DNA of 6,783 nt. It comes from an uncultured Lachnospiraceae bacterium. GTDB lineage: Bacteria; Bacillota; Clostridia; Lachnospirales; Lachnospiraceae. Within the stretch, counting starts at the first letter, position 1. The number at the start of each line of letters is the position of its first letter. The stretch is from positions 1 to 6,783 of the forward strand of contig CAJUSS010000168.1 in NCBI GenBank assembly GCA_910588895.1. Reading direction: 5' to 3'. Positions 1 through 6,405 of the stretch are shown in pieces. The notes under the pieces are model-generated. The model saw only the letters and a list, made by a program, of their open reading frames with translations. It was not told where the DNA came from and ran no database searches. The position numbers and the translations under genes are program-made.

Positions 1-30
1 AAAATAGGTCTTGTCACAGTCCTTATGCAT
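1..30 (-). CDS. Start of a further gene, probably the molybdopterin-binding catalytic subunit (partial)
   Basis: An ATG at 30-28 opens a frame that stays open to the window edge and reads MHKDCDKTYF. It overlaps the last codons of the 2Fe-2S subunit gene by 8 nt in a different frame (ATGCATAA, with the TAA ending the upstream gene). A strong AGGAGGT lies 5 nt before it, inside the 2Fe-2S gene. This arrangement is typical of translational coupling and would give near-equal subunit amounts. In molybdenum hydroxylase operons of Firmicutes the FAD, 2Fe-2S and Mo subunits are commonly adjacent, so the large Mo-cofactor subunit is the expected product. Ten residues are too few to prove it. The start is well supported; the function is inferred from position only. 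Confidence 0.55.
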   Translation of the reverse strand, partial: MHKDCDKTYF

Positions 31-517
31 GGCTTACCTCCTCCCAGTCCATCTCTGCTGCGGCTGCCCCGATCGCCTCCACGATCTTCGCGTATCCGGT
101 ACAGCGGCATAGGTTCCCTTCGATCGCCTCTCTGATCTCCATCTCTGTGGGATGAGGGTTCGTATCCAGCAGAGCCTTGGCGGACATGATCATGCCCGGC
201 GTGCAGTATCCGCACTGCATGGCCCATTTGTCGATGAACTGCTTCTGGATGGGGTGGAGCTGTCCGTCCTTTGCGATACCCTCCACGGTGATCACCTCAT
301 GGCCGTCGCATTCCACAGCCAGCGTGCAGCAGGAATTCACCGGCTTGCCGTCCAGCATCACCGTACAAGCTCCGCACTCGCCTTCCTCGCAGCCCTTCTT
401 TGTGCCGGTCAAAAACAGCTGATCCCGCAGGAAATCTAATAGTGTCAGATTGTCTTTCACGATCGCGTCCACCTGGTCGCCGTTGATCGTCAGACTGATC
501 GTATGTTTATGTACCAT
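23..517 (-). CDS. 2Fe-2S subunit of a molybdenum hydroxylase (xanthine dehydrogenase/CO dehydrogenase small-subunit family)
   Basis: This 164-residue protein is the electron-transfer subunit of a cytoplasmic xanthine dehydrogenase-type enzyme. It relays electrons from the Mo site to FAD through two 2Fe-2S clusters. Both cluster motifs are complete. The N-terminal plant-ferredoxin type has C43, C48, C51 and C63 (CEEGECGAC, then a distal Cys). The C-terminal helical domain has C102 and C105 (QCGYCTPG) and C137 and C139 (LCRCTGY). The length is normal for the stand-alone small subunit, called XdhC in E. coli and CoxS in CO dehydrogenases. AGGAGG at 531-526 lies 8 nt before the ATG, which supports this start. 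The FAD-subunit gene lies 219 bases upstream, and a probable Mo-subunit gene overlaps its 3' end. The family is certain. The substrate (purine, nicotinate or another heterocycle) is unknown, so no symbol is given. Confidence 0.95.
   Translation of the reverse strand: MVHKHTISLTINGDQVDAIVKDNLTLLDFLRDQLFLTGTKKGCEEGECGACTVMLDGKPVNSCCTLAVECDGHEVITVEGIAKDGQLHPIQKQFIDKWAMQCGYCTPGMIMSAKALLDTNPHPTEMEIREAIEGNLCRCTGYAKIVEAIGAAAAEMDWEEVSHA
36..42 (-). promoter_or_regulatory. Ribosome binding site inside the 2Fe-2S gene
   Basis: The minus strand reads AGGAGGT, a full match to the anti-Shine-Dalgarno core, 5 nt before the ATG at 30. It sits within the coding sequence of the 2Fe-2S subunit and is the main evidence that another gene starts at 30. 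Confidence 0.6.
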
Positions 518-736
518 TCTCTTCGCCTCCTAATATTCTCATCACTTGCCGTCCAAGGACTCCTCTCGCAGAGACTCGCTTTTCCAGGATCTTTCAGGGA
601 TCTCTCAAGATCTTATCTTTGGCCTTCTCTCCACAGCGCTCGCTCTCCAGGAGCGGTCCCAACGCCGGCAGGGTATCCCCCGGGCTCTGCCATGGTCCGG
701 CTTTGCGCCTTTCCTTAGACGACCGCTATCCCGCTC
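518..736. other. Long spacer inside the molybdenum hydroxylase operon
   Basis: These 219 bases separate the FAD-subunit stop from the 2Fe-2S start, where neighbouring subunit genes are usually nearly contiguous. I find no gene in it. The only short frame with an ATG (26 codons on the minus strand, from about 692) has an ordinary-looking purine-rich upstream and an unremarkable sequence. Near 585-615 the minus strand has three loosely repeated GATC-containing units in a row (GATCTTGAGA, GATCCCTGAAA, GATCCTGGAAA). The last bases carry the ribosome binding site of the 2Fe-2S gene (531-526). No terminator with a T-tract is visible. Confidence 0.5.
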
Positions 737-1606
737 CTACGCCAGCTGTTCCATAGCCTGCCTGAGCGCCCGTTTGGTGAACACCCGCACCATATCCTTC
801 CGATACTCCTTCGATGCACGGATATCGGAGATCGGATCACAGGAGGCCATGGCCTCCTCCGAAGCCTTCACGATCGTTTCGTCGGTCAAAGCCTTGCCGA
901 TCAATGCCGCCTCTGCCTTAGGCGCACGGATCGGAGTAGCGGCCACCGCGCCCAGCGCGATCTTTGCGTCCGTGCAGATCCCGTCCTCTACCCGGATCTT
1001 TACGGCCACACCGATGATCGCCAGATCCATGGCCTTGCGCACCGCGTGTTTGATGTAGGCGGCCGCCTCATTTTCCTTTAACGGCGGGATCACGATCCCG
1101 GTCACGATCTCTCCTGGCTCTAAGGAGGTCTTCTTCACTCCAAGGAAGAAATCCTCGATCTTGATCACACGGTCCTTGTTGGGACCCTGGACGAGTATCT
1201 TCGCGCCCTGGGCCAGAAGGTTCGGCGCGCTGTCACAGGACGGGGAAGCGTTGCAGATGTTGCCTGCCATAGTGCCCTTCATCCGGATCTGGGTGGAGGC
1301 TACTACCTTTGCGGCATGGGCTACGGCCGGGTTCTTCTCCTTGACCAGGGGAGAGGTCTCCAGTGTGCGCAAGGTGGTCAACGCACCTACTTTTAAGCCC
1401 TCCGCCTCGTCATACTCCAGCTGATCCAATCCCTGGATCTTCTTTAGATCGATCAGATACTCGGGGGAGATCGCCTTGTCCTTCATGGGCGGGATCAGGT
1501 CCGTGGCGCCTGCCATGACCTTCGCGCCTTTTCCCAGCTCCAGGAGCAGGTTACAGGCTTCCCCGATGGTGGTGGGGGCCAGATACTCAAACTGAGGTAA
1601 TACCAT
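737..1606 (-). CDS. FAD-binding subunit of a molybdenum hydroxylase (xanthine dehydrogenase subunit M/CoxM family)
   Basis: This 289-residue protein is the FAD subunit, which takes electrons from the 2Fe-2S clusters and passes them to NAD+ or another acceptor. The N-terminus (FEYLAPTTIGEA) is typical of the family. AGATDLIPPMK at 32-42 matches the first flavin-binding motif (AGGTDL in most members; here the second Gly is Ala). TQIRMKGTMAGNICNASP at 105-122 matches the second motif, the pyrophosphate-binding TIGGN type (here TMAGN). The C-terminal third (around ISDIRASKEYRKDM) matches the CO dehydrogenase flavoprotein C-terminal domain. The length is standard, so the gene looks intact. AAGGAGG at 1622-1616 lies 9 nt before this ATG and 3 nt before another ATG that is followed at once by TAA. 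It is the first gene of the operon in the window, preceded by a possible -10 element. Family assignment is firm; substrate and electron acceptor are not known. Confidence 0.93.
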   Translation of the reverse strand: MVLPQFEYLAPTTIGEACNLLLELGKGAKVMAGATDLIPPMKDKAISPEYLIDLKKIQGLDQLEYDEAEGLKVGALTTLRTLETSPLVKEKNPAVAHAAKVVASTQIRMKGTMAGNICNASPSCDSAPNLLAQGAKILVQGPNKDRVIKIEDFFLGVKKTSLEPGEIVTGIVIPPLKENEAAAYIKHAVRKAMDLAIIGVAVKIRVEDGICTDAKIALGAVAATPIRAPKAEAALIGKALTDETIVKASEEAMASCDPISDIRASKEYRKDMVRVFTKRALRQAMEQLA

Positions 1607-1615
1607 TTACATGAT

Positions 1616-1622
1616 CCTCCTT
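1616..1622 (-). promoter_or_regulatory. Ribosome binding site of the FAD subunit gene, next to a start-stop pair
   Basis: The minus strand reads AAGGAGG, then ATC, then ATGTAAATG. The first ATG (1612-1610) is followed directly by TAA. The second ATG (1606-1604), 9 nt from the AAGGAGG, opens the FAD-subunit gene. The spacing favours the second ATG as the real start, but the first is close enough to be sampled by ribosomes. Confidence 0.6.
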
Positions 1623-1665
1623 ATCCTTAAAATGTGGTTTTGGGTTTCCTTCACTTGATAAGGTC

Positions 1666-1671
1666 ATTATA
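1666..1671 (-). promoter_or_regulatory. Possible -10 element of the molybdenum hydroxylase operon
   Basis: The minus strand has a perfect TATAAT, 59 nt upstream of the FAD-subunit ATG, which is a sensible leader length. No good TTGACA-like -35 lies 16-18 nt upstream, so it may be weak or activator-dependent. An 8-bp palindrome (AAGATCTT, 1674-1681) sits just upstream of the -10 and could be a regulator site or chance. No purine riboswitch consensus was recognised in the leader. Confidence 0.4.
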
Positions 1672-1763
1672 GAAAGATCTTCAAGAAAGGACCAGACGTG
1701 CATATGACAGATGTGGCATGGACTACAGATAATGTTATTTTCCTCAGGTCATCCAAGGGGTCC

Positions 1764-1862
1764 GCTGCGGGAGGGGGATAGCATGTAATGGGACGCGCTC
1801 TCGTTCCGAGCGGAACGTAGCGGATGCTAGGGCCCCGTTACATGCTATCCCCCTCCCGCAGC
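1764..1862. repeat. 99-nt long stem-loop (MITE-like or structured-RNA candidate)
   Basis: The arms 1764-1788 and 1838-1862 are perfectly complementary over 25 bp. The stem extends inward through one G-T pair (1789/1837) and three G-C pairs (1790-1792/1834-1836). The 41-nt apical part holds a second hairpin: CGCT 1796-1799 with AGCG 1819-1822, then CGTTCC 1802-1807 with GGAACG 1812-1817 around a GAGC loop. There is no T-tract after either arm, so it is not an ordinary terminator, and the hydF operon already has one upstream. It lies between the hydF terminator and the putative promoter of the next operon. No target-site duplication was recognised at its edges. It could be a small non-autonomous mobile element, a REP-like dispersed repeat, or a structured RNA. 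The structure is certain; the class is not. Confidence 0.8.
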
Positions 1863-2014
1863 TACGTTATCAGATAGCGAAAGTATGGCAGAGGTCTGTG
1901 ATCCCGACAGGGACATGCTCCCACAACGGACTTCCTGGGGAGCCATTTTCCTCATGCGTGCAGTGTGCTCCTCCTGGTGGATCTTGTTTCATAGAGCGTA
2001 CTATCCTATGTAAC

Positions 2015-2040
2015 AAAAAAACTCTGCCGTCAAGCAGAGT
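2015..2040 (-). terminator. Intrinsic terminator after hydF
   Basis: On the minus strand ACTCTGC (2040-2034) pairs with GCAGAGT (2027-2021) around a six-base loop and is followed by a run of seven T (2021-2015). It starts 17 bases after the hydF stop codon, so it closes the MATE-ATPase-hydF unit and separates it from the molybdenum hydroxylase operon. Confidence 0.9.
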
Positions 2041-2056
2041 CTCTGTACATATGACC

Positions 2057-3331
2057 TCACGCTCTTAAGAGCGCCGCGATATCCGGAAATGGCTCCAGGC
2101 TGCGCTTTAAGATCCCATGGACATGGGCGATCAAGATCCCGTAATTGGTCATGGCGATGCCCTGATCCTTGGCGCAGGATAAGCGGTATTTCATCTCCCG
2201 CTCATTGAGCATGCAGGCGCCGCAGTGGACGATCAGCTTGAAGGGAGTCAGATCCTCTTCAAAGCCGGTGCCGGAGGTGTAGGAGAACACCGGCTCCTTT
2301 TTGGTGTAGCTCCTGATCCAGCCCGGGAGCTTTACGGTGCCGATATCGTTGCACTGGCGGTGATGAGTGCAGCCCTCGCTGATCAGGATCTTATCGCCGT
2401 CCCGTATCTCATCCAGGGCGCGGACCCCGGCCACGGCCTGGGCTAAGTCGCCCTTATAGCGGGCAAAGAGGATCGAGAAGGAGGTGAGGCGGATATCCTC
2501 CGGCACCAGCTTCGAGACCATGCCAAAGGCCTGGCTGTCGGTGATCACCAGCGCGGGCTTTTTGCCCAGCGTTTTTAAGGTCGCTGCCAACTCCGTCTCC
2601 CGCACTGCCACGCAGATGCAGCCGTGGTCTAGGAGGGCGCGGATCGTCTGCTGCTGGGGCAGGATCAACCGGCCCTTGGGCGCGGCCTTGTCGATCGGGG
2701 TCACTAAGAGCACCAGATCGCCCGGCTCGGTCAGCCCCTCCAGAAGGTCCTTCTCCTCCCTGGCCGGATCCATGGCCGCAAGGCAGTTTTTCAGCTCCTC
2801 GATCCCTGCCCGCGTGCTGGAGCTGACATAAAGAAATGGATACGGCCAGGCTCTCTCCTCTGACTGCCCCGCCCTTTCCGCCTGGGTCCTCTCCTCTGGC
2901 GCTCCTGACTGCCCGGACACATCCCCTCTCTCTTCCAGCAGGTCCGCTTTATTGTACACCACCACAAAGGGGACCTTTTTCTCCGCGAACAGCCGGATCA
3001 TCTCCTGATCTTCCGGCGTCTCCCCCACGGTGCTGTCGATCACCAGGACGGCGATATCCGTCTTGTTGAGCACTTGGCGGCTCTTTTTGACCCGGAGCGC
3101 GCCCAGCTCTCCTTCATCGTCGATACCTGGCGTGTCCACCAGCATGACCGGCCCTAAGGGCAAAAGCTCCATGGTCTTATAGACCGGATCTGTGGTGGTC
3201 CCCTTTACCTGAGAGACCACCGCCAGCTCCTGTCCCGTGACCGCGTTCAGCAAGCTGGATTTTCCTGCATTCCTCCGTCCGAAAAACCCGATGTGGATCC
3301 GTCCAGCGGCTGGTGTCTGGTTCAATGCCAT
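2057..3331 (-). CDS. hydF: [FeFe]-hydrogenase H-cluster maturation GTPase HydF
   Basis: HydF is the cytoplasmic scaffold on which the radical-SAM enzymes HydE and HydG complete the diiron subcluster before transfer to apo-hydrogenase. The 424-residue product has all expected parts. The N-terminal GTPase domain shows the P-loop GRRNAGKS (18-25), TTTDP in switch I (45-49), DTPG (66-69), NKAD (127-130) and an SSS G5 region (170-172). A central dimerisation region follows. The C-terminal 4Fe-4S domain carries CTH (C321, H323) and HCGAC (H369, C370, C373), matching the family signature CxH...HCxxC. Between NKAD and the G5 region lies a charged, partly repeated insert (about 135-162). The start overlaps the end of the ATPase gene by 10 nt and has its own GGGGAGG site. 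No hydE, hydG or hydrogenase gene is in the window, so they must lie elsewhere. The assignment is firm. Confidence 0.95.
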   Translation of the reverse strand: MALNQTPAAGRIHIGFFGRRNAGKSSLLNAVTGQELAVVSQVKGTTTDPVYKTMELLPLGPVMLVDTPGIDDEGELGALRVKKSRQVLNKTDIAVLVIDSTVGETPEDQEMIRLFAEKKVPFVVVYNKADLLEERGDVSGQSGAPEERTQAERAGQSEERAWPYPFLYVSSSTRAGIEELKNCLAAMDPAREEKDLLEGLTEPGDLVLLVTPIDKAAPKGRLILPQQQTIRALLDHGCICVAVRETELAATLKTLGKKPALVITDSQAFGMVSKLVPEDIRLTSFSILFARYKGDLAQAVAGVRALDEIRDGDKILISEGCTHHRQCNDIGTVKLPGWIRSYTKKEPVFSYTSGTGFEEDLTPFKLIVHCGACMLNEREMKYRLSCAKDQGIAMTNYGILIAHVHGILKRSLEPFPDIAALLRA

Positions 3332-5016
3332 AACAAACCCTCCCCTTCTAGTCTTTCACGCAGCACTTCCACTTTACATGCGTGCCGCTTCTTTTCATCC
3401 TTTCTCGCATATGTGATGCCTACTGCTAAGATCCTTCCTGTACACCTGGGCTCCTCACCCAGTTTCCCATCAAAGCTTGATGCATACCGCCTTTCCTTGA
3501 TCTGCTGGAGGGTACGATCGACCGTATCGTCCACCTTTAGTTCAAGGATGATGCCATCATCTTCTTTCCTGTAAGGATAAAAAATGTAGTCCACATAGCC
3601 TGTACCCGACCGATCCTCCAGCCGGATATCATAGGTCTCCCTGGCCTGCAGGTATACAAATGTGATCACCTTCGAGAGCTCTGACTCATCACTATATCGG
3701 ATCAACGGATCCTCTGTGTTATGGGCACGTTCCAAGATCTCCGTCATCGTCTCTGTATCACCAGACTTTGTCGCTTCCAGCATCCTGGCAGACTCTGCCG
3801 CTAAACGATACATATAGCCAAATGTCGGCCTCTGTCTGACCATATCCGCAAATTTATCCATCAGCTCCTTATTCGGGATCGATACATATCCATCTGCATA
3901 ACTTAAGAAACCATATACGACCATCGCCGAATAGATCTCATCTTTTGTCTTAAGCTCCATGGATGTGGACGCATACTCCTGTATATTGGCCTGCACCAGC
4001 ATCCCTGCCATCATCAGCGCGATCTCTTCTTTGATATCCGCCAAATCATTTTTTACATAATGATAGATCTCATCATAGGGGCCGGAGCTGGTCCAAAAGC
4101 TGCCCAATTGGTCATCGCTCAATGCACCGATGACGGAACGTGGATTATACAGCCGTTTGCCAGATGCGGTCTGATACCCGTCATACCAGATCTCAAGATC
4201 TTTGCGCGTGATCTTAGGGTCGGCCTGGATCTTCCGATATCTCTGATAAAGATCGTCTACCTCCTCATCGGTAAATCCGAAATATCCGCTGTATCTTTCT
4301 TTTGTTGCCATAGGATATTCAAAAAACATGTTCAGCTCAGAGCCGCTGGAGTACTTGGCGATCGGAAGGATCCCGGTCATGTAGGCCATCTCCACATAAG
4401 CCTTATCCTTTAAAAGATCGCGCAAGAACCTTGTGAACGCATTTTTATCTCCTTCTGTGACAAAGTCCTGATGATAGATAAAATCCCACTCATCGAACAC
4501 AAAGATAAATCGTTCTCCATCCTTGTATTCCACGATATCGTTCAGTATATCCCAGACCGCATCCTCCTCTCTGATCTCCATATCCGTATAAGCGTTTTTC
4601 AGATCCCAGATCAGTCTCCTCTCGATCCTCTCGATATATCGTTCATAGGATCTGCAGTTTTTTGGCATCTCATTAAACATGATATGGATCACATTATGCT
4701 TGTTTAAGTGCTCCTTAAACTGCACATGGCCAGCTATCTTTAGCTTCCCAAAGATCCTGCTGCTGTCTGCCCCCTTCCCAAAATAAGAGGAGATCATGTT
4801 CGCCATGACCGTCTTTCCAAAACGGCGGGGCCTCATGATGCATACATACTTCTGCCCCTTTCCCCGATCAAGCCCCTCCTCTTCGATCCGATCTTCCTCC
4901 AACTCCACTAAAGGGAGCATCTCTTCTATGAGTCCGGTCTTATCCACAAAATACGCAGACGCATATTCCCTGCGATAGAGCAGATAAGGGCTTTTACTGT
5001 TCAGATAGACTCCCAT
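3322..5016 (-). CDS. AAA-ATPase-like protein with C-terminal PD-(D/E)XK nuclease-type domain
   Basis: This 564-residue protein belongs to the AAA-ATPase-like/DUF1703 family, which is common and multicopy in gut Firmicutes and Bacteroidetes and has no established function. Near the N-terminus is the family signature YFVDKTGLI (22-30). The Walker A-like RPRRFGKT is at 62-69 and the Walker B FIFVFDEWD at 170-178. Family segments follow in order: GILPIAKYSSGSELNMF, YFGFTDEEV, WYDGYQTASGKRLYNPRSV and FWTSSGPYDEI. The C-terminal domain has GYVDYIFYP with D476, LELK with E492 and K494, and QQIKERRYA, which fits the D-ExK core and downstream Q/Y motif of PD-(D/E)XK nucleases. All catalytic positions appear intact. 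AGGAGGG (5033-5027) precedes the ATG by 10 nt. The gene starts 30 nt after the MATE gene and overlaps hydF. Its DNA looks AT-richer than its neighbours (for example 20 of 60 G+C at 4021-4080 against 41 of 60 at 2581-2640 in hydF), which hints at separate origin. Nuclease activity is predicted, not shown. Confidence 0.9.
   Translation of the reverse strand: MGVYLNSKSPYLLYRREYASAYFVDKTGLIEEMLPLVELEEDRIEEEGLDRGKGQKYVCIMRPRRFGKTVMANMISSYFGKGADSSRIFGKLKIAGHVQFKEHLNKHNVIHIMFNEMPKNCRSYERYIERIERRLIWDLKNAYTDMEIREEDAVWDILNDIVEYKDGERFIFVFDEWDFIYHQDFVTEGDKNAFTRFLRDLLKDKAYVEMAYMTGILPIAKYSSGSELNMFFEYPMATKERYSGYFGFTDEEVDDLYQRYRKIQADPKITRKDLEIWYDGYQTASGKRLYNPRSVIGALSDDQLGSFWTSSGPYDEIYHYVKNDLADIKEEIALMMAGMLVQANIQEYASTSMELKTKDEIYSAMVVYGFLSYADGYVSIPNKELMDKFADMVRQRPTFGYMYRLAAESARMLEATKSGDTETMTEILERAHNTEDPLIRYSDESELSKVITFVYLQARETYDIRLEDRSGTGYVDYIFYPYRKEDDGIILELKVDDTVDRTLQQIKERRYASSFDGKLGEEPRCTGRILAVGITYARKDEKKRHACKVEVLRERLEGEGLLWH
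3340..3346 (-). promoter_or_regulatory. Ribosome binding site of hydF within the ATPase gene
   Basis: The minus strand reads GGGGAGG, 8 nt before the hydF ATG and inside the last codons of the upstream gene. It supports the ATG at 3331 and translational coupling across the 10-nt overlap. Confidence 0.7.
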
Positions 5017-5046
5017 CTTATCCGCACCCTCCTACATCGACCTTTT

Positions 5047-6405
5047 TTAAAAATCCCTGGTGATATCCTTGAGCCACCGATAGCTCTTATAATGCCGGTA
5101 GATAAAGGGCATCTTCACAAATTCGTCCAGACAGATCAGGAAATAGACCGCCATGGGCGGCAGCTTCAGCACAAAGGCGCTGAAAAACCCTAACGGAAGG
5201 GAAAAGAGCCACATATCGATCACATCGCAGATAAAGCCCCACCTGGAATCCCCGCCGGAGCGGAAAACGCCGCAGATCACCGTGGTGTTCATGGCCTGGC
5301 CTAAAACGTAGTACATATTGATGTAGAGCATGATGCTCAAGTACCCCCTCGCCACATCGCTCAAGTCGGCCATGCCCATAAAGACCGGGCGCAGGAGGAA
5401 GATCAGGAACCCGCCCACGATCCCGCTGACAAAGGTGATCTTGCAGAACCGGGAAGCATCTGCCTTTACCTGGTCCATATGGCCCTCCCCGATCGTCTTC
5501 CCCAGTATGATCGCCCCCGCATTCGCGATGCCGAAGCAGACCACTGTGCCTAAGTTCCTGGCCACGATGACTACGGCATTGGCGGCCACCATATCGCTGC
5601 CCAAGTGGCCCATGATCACGGAATACATAGAAAAGGCCAGTCCCCAGCACACCTCATTCCCGAAGGCCGGGAGGGAATAGCGGATAAAATCCTGGAAAAG
5701 GACCTTATTTTTCCGGAACAACAGCTCCGGCCGAAAGCGCAGGACCTTAAAGCGGCAGGCATCCGCCATACAGAGCAAAAGCTCCACACCCCGGGCGATG
5801 GTGGTGGCCAGAGCAACGCCCATGATCCCGATCTGGGGAAGGCCGAACAGCCCAAAGATGAACACTGCGTTCAGAAGGATGTTCAAAAGCAGTGCCGAGG
5901 CATTGGTAAAGGTGGCGAACACCACCCGCTCGATCGAACGCATCGTACACAAGTACACCTGGGAGATGCTCATAAAAAGATAGGAGATCCCCACGATCCT
6001 CAGATAAGGCATCCCCGCCCAGATCAGCTCCTGTTCGGAGGTGAAGATCAGCATCAGGACTTGAGGAAAGAAGCAGGCCATCACAAAAAAGAAAAAGGAC
6101 ACAGGGATGGACAGCCGCATCCCGATCCCCATGATCTCCTCGATCGTGCGGGTATCCTTTTTGCCCCAGTACTGGGCGGCCAGCATCCCGATCCCGGAGG
6201 AGACGCCGGCATAGACAAGGTTTAAGATAAACATGATCTGGCTGGCCAGGGAACCAGCGGAGAGCGCCGTCTGGCTCACCCAGCCCAGCATGATCACATC
6301 CGCCGAACTGACCGCCGTGGTGATCAGGTTCTGGATCACGATCGGAAGTGCCAGACGGAACATATTTTTGTAAAATGAAGATGGTCTTGCAGTTGTGGTA
6401 TCCAT
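5047..6405 (-). CDS. MATE family efflux transporter
   Basis: This 452-residue protein has the length and hydrophobic pattern of a complete 12-helix MATE transporter, an inner-membrane antiporter that uses a Na+ or H+ gradient to export drugs, dyes or metabolites. The N-terminal half has the family start FRLALPIVIQNLI and the segment SSADVIMLGWVSQTALSAGSL in the first helices. The second half repeats the fold (RYSLPAFGNEVCW, then DMVAANAVVIVARN). GVFRSGGDS (379-387), followed by D394, corresponds to the conserved motif of the second half. The tail (FIYRHYKSYRWLKDITRDF) is basic and cytoplasmic. An AAAGGGA-type site about 8 nt before the ATG supports the start. A second MATE gene ends 127 bases upstream, and the ATPase gene starts 30 nt downstream. 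The substrate cannot be told from sequence. Confidence 0.93.
   Translation of the reverse strand: MDTTTARPSSFYKNMFRLALPIVIQNLITTAVSSADVIMLGWVSQTALSAGSLASQIMFILNLVYAGVSSGIGMLAAQYWGKKDTRTIEEIMGIGMRLSIPVSFFFFVMACFFPQVLMLIFTSEQELIWAGMPYLRIVGISYLFMSISQVYLCTMRSIERVVFATFTNASALLLNILLNAVFIFGLFGLPQIGIMGVALATTIARGVELLLCMADACRFKVLRFRPELLFRKNKVLFQDFIRYSLPAFGNEVCWGLAFSMYSVIMGHLGSDMVAANAVVIVARNLGTVVCFGIANAGAIILGKTIGEGHMDQVKADASRFCKITFVSGIVGGFLIFLLRPVFMGMADLSDVARGYLSIMLYINMYYVLGQAMNTTVICGVFRSGGDSRWGFICDVIDMWLFSLPLGFFSAFVLKLPPMAVYFLICLDEFVKMPFIYRHYKSYRWLKDITRDF

Larger units (their letters stand above)
1607..2056. other. Intergenic region between hydF and the molybdenum hydroxylase operon
   Basis: These 450 bases hold, in the minus-strand reading direction, the hydF terminator (2040-2015), about 150 bases without a recognised signal (2014-1863), the long stem-loop (1862-1764), about 90 bases without a recognised signal, the TATAAT element, and the leader and ribosome binding site of the FAD-subunit gene. 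Short open frames exist around 1845-2013 on both strands, but none has a well-placed ribosome binding site or recognisable sequence. Confidence 0.7.

Noticed and set aside
546..1058. A long plus-strand open frame opposite the FAD-subunit gene, and similar long frames opposite the 2Fe-2S, hydF, ATPase and MATE genes
   Set aside because: These are antisense frames of G+C-rich coding DNA. They lack ribosome binding sites and family features, while the minus-strand genes show complete motifs.
1607..1665. Purine or molybdenum-cofactor riboswitch in the leader of the FAD-subunit gene
   Set aside because: The leader is short, and none of the conserved core elements of these riboswitches could be recognised.
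1720..1880. Target-site duplication or insertion-sequence ends around the long stem-loop
   Set aside because: The only shared flanking words are short (such as CAGATA) and not placed at the element edges. No transposase remnant is present.
1870..1992. A 40-codon open frame on the minus strand, and an overlapping 36-codon frame at 1845-1955
   Set aside because: The first has only a weak upstream AGGAT. The second has an AGGAGG about 14 nt away, which is too far, and it ends inside the right arm of the long stem-loop. Neither looks like a known protein.
1885..2013. A 42-codon open frame on the plus strand
   Set aside because: It has no clear ribosome binding site, shows no recognisable protein features, and its end runs into the hydF terminator.
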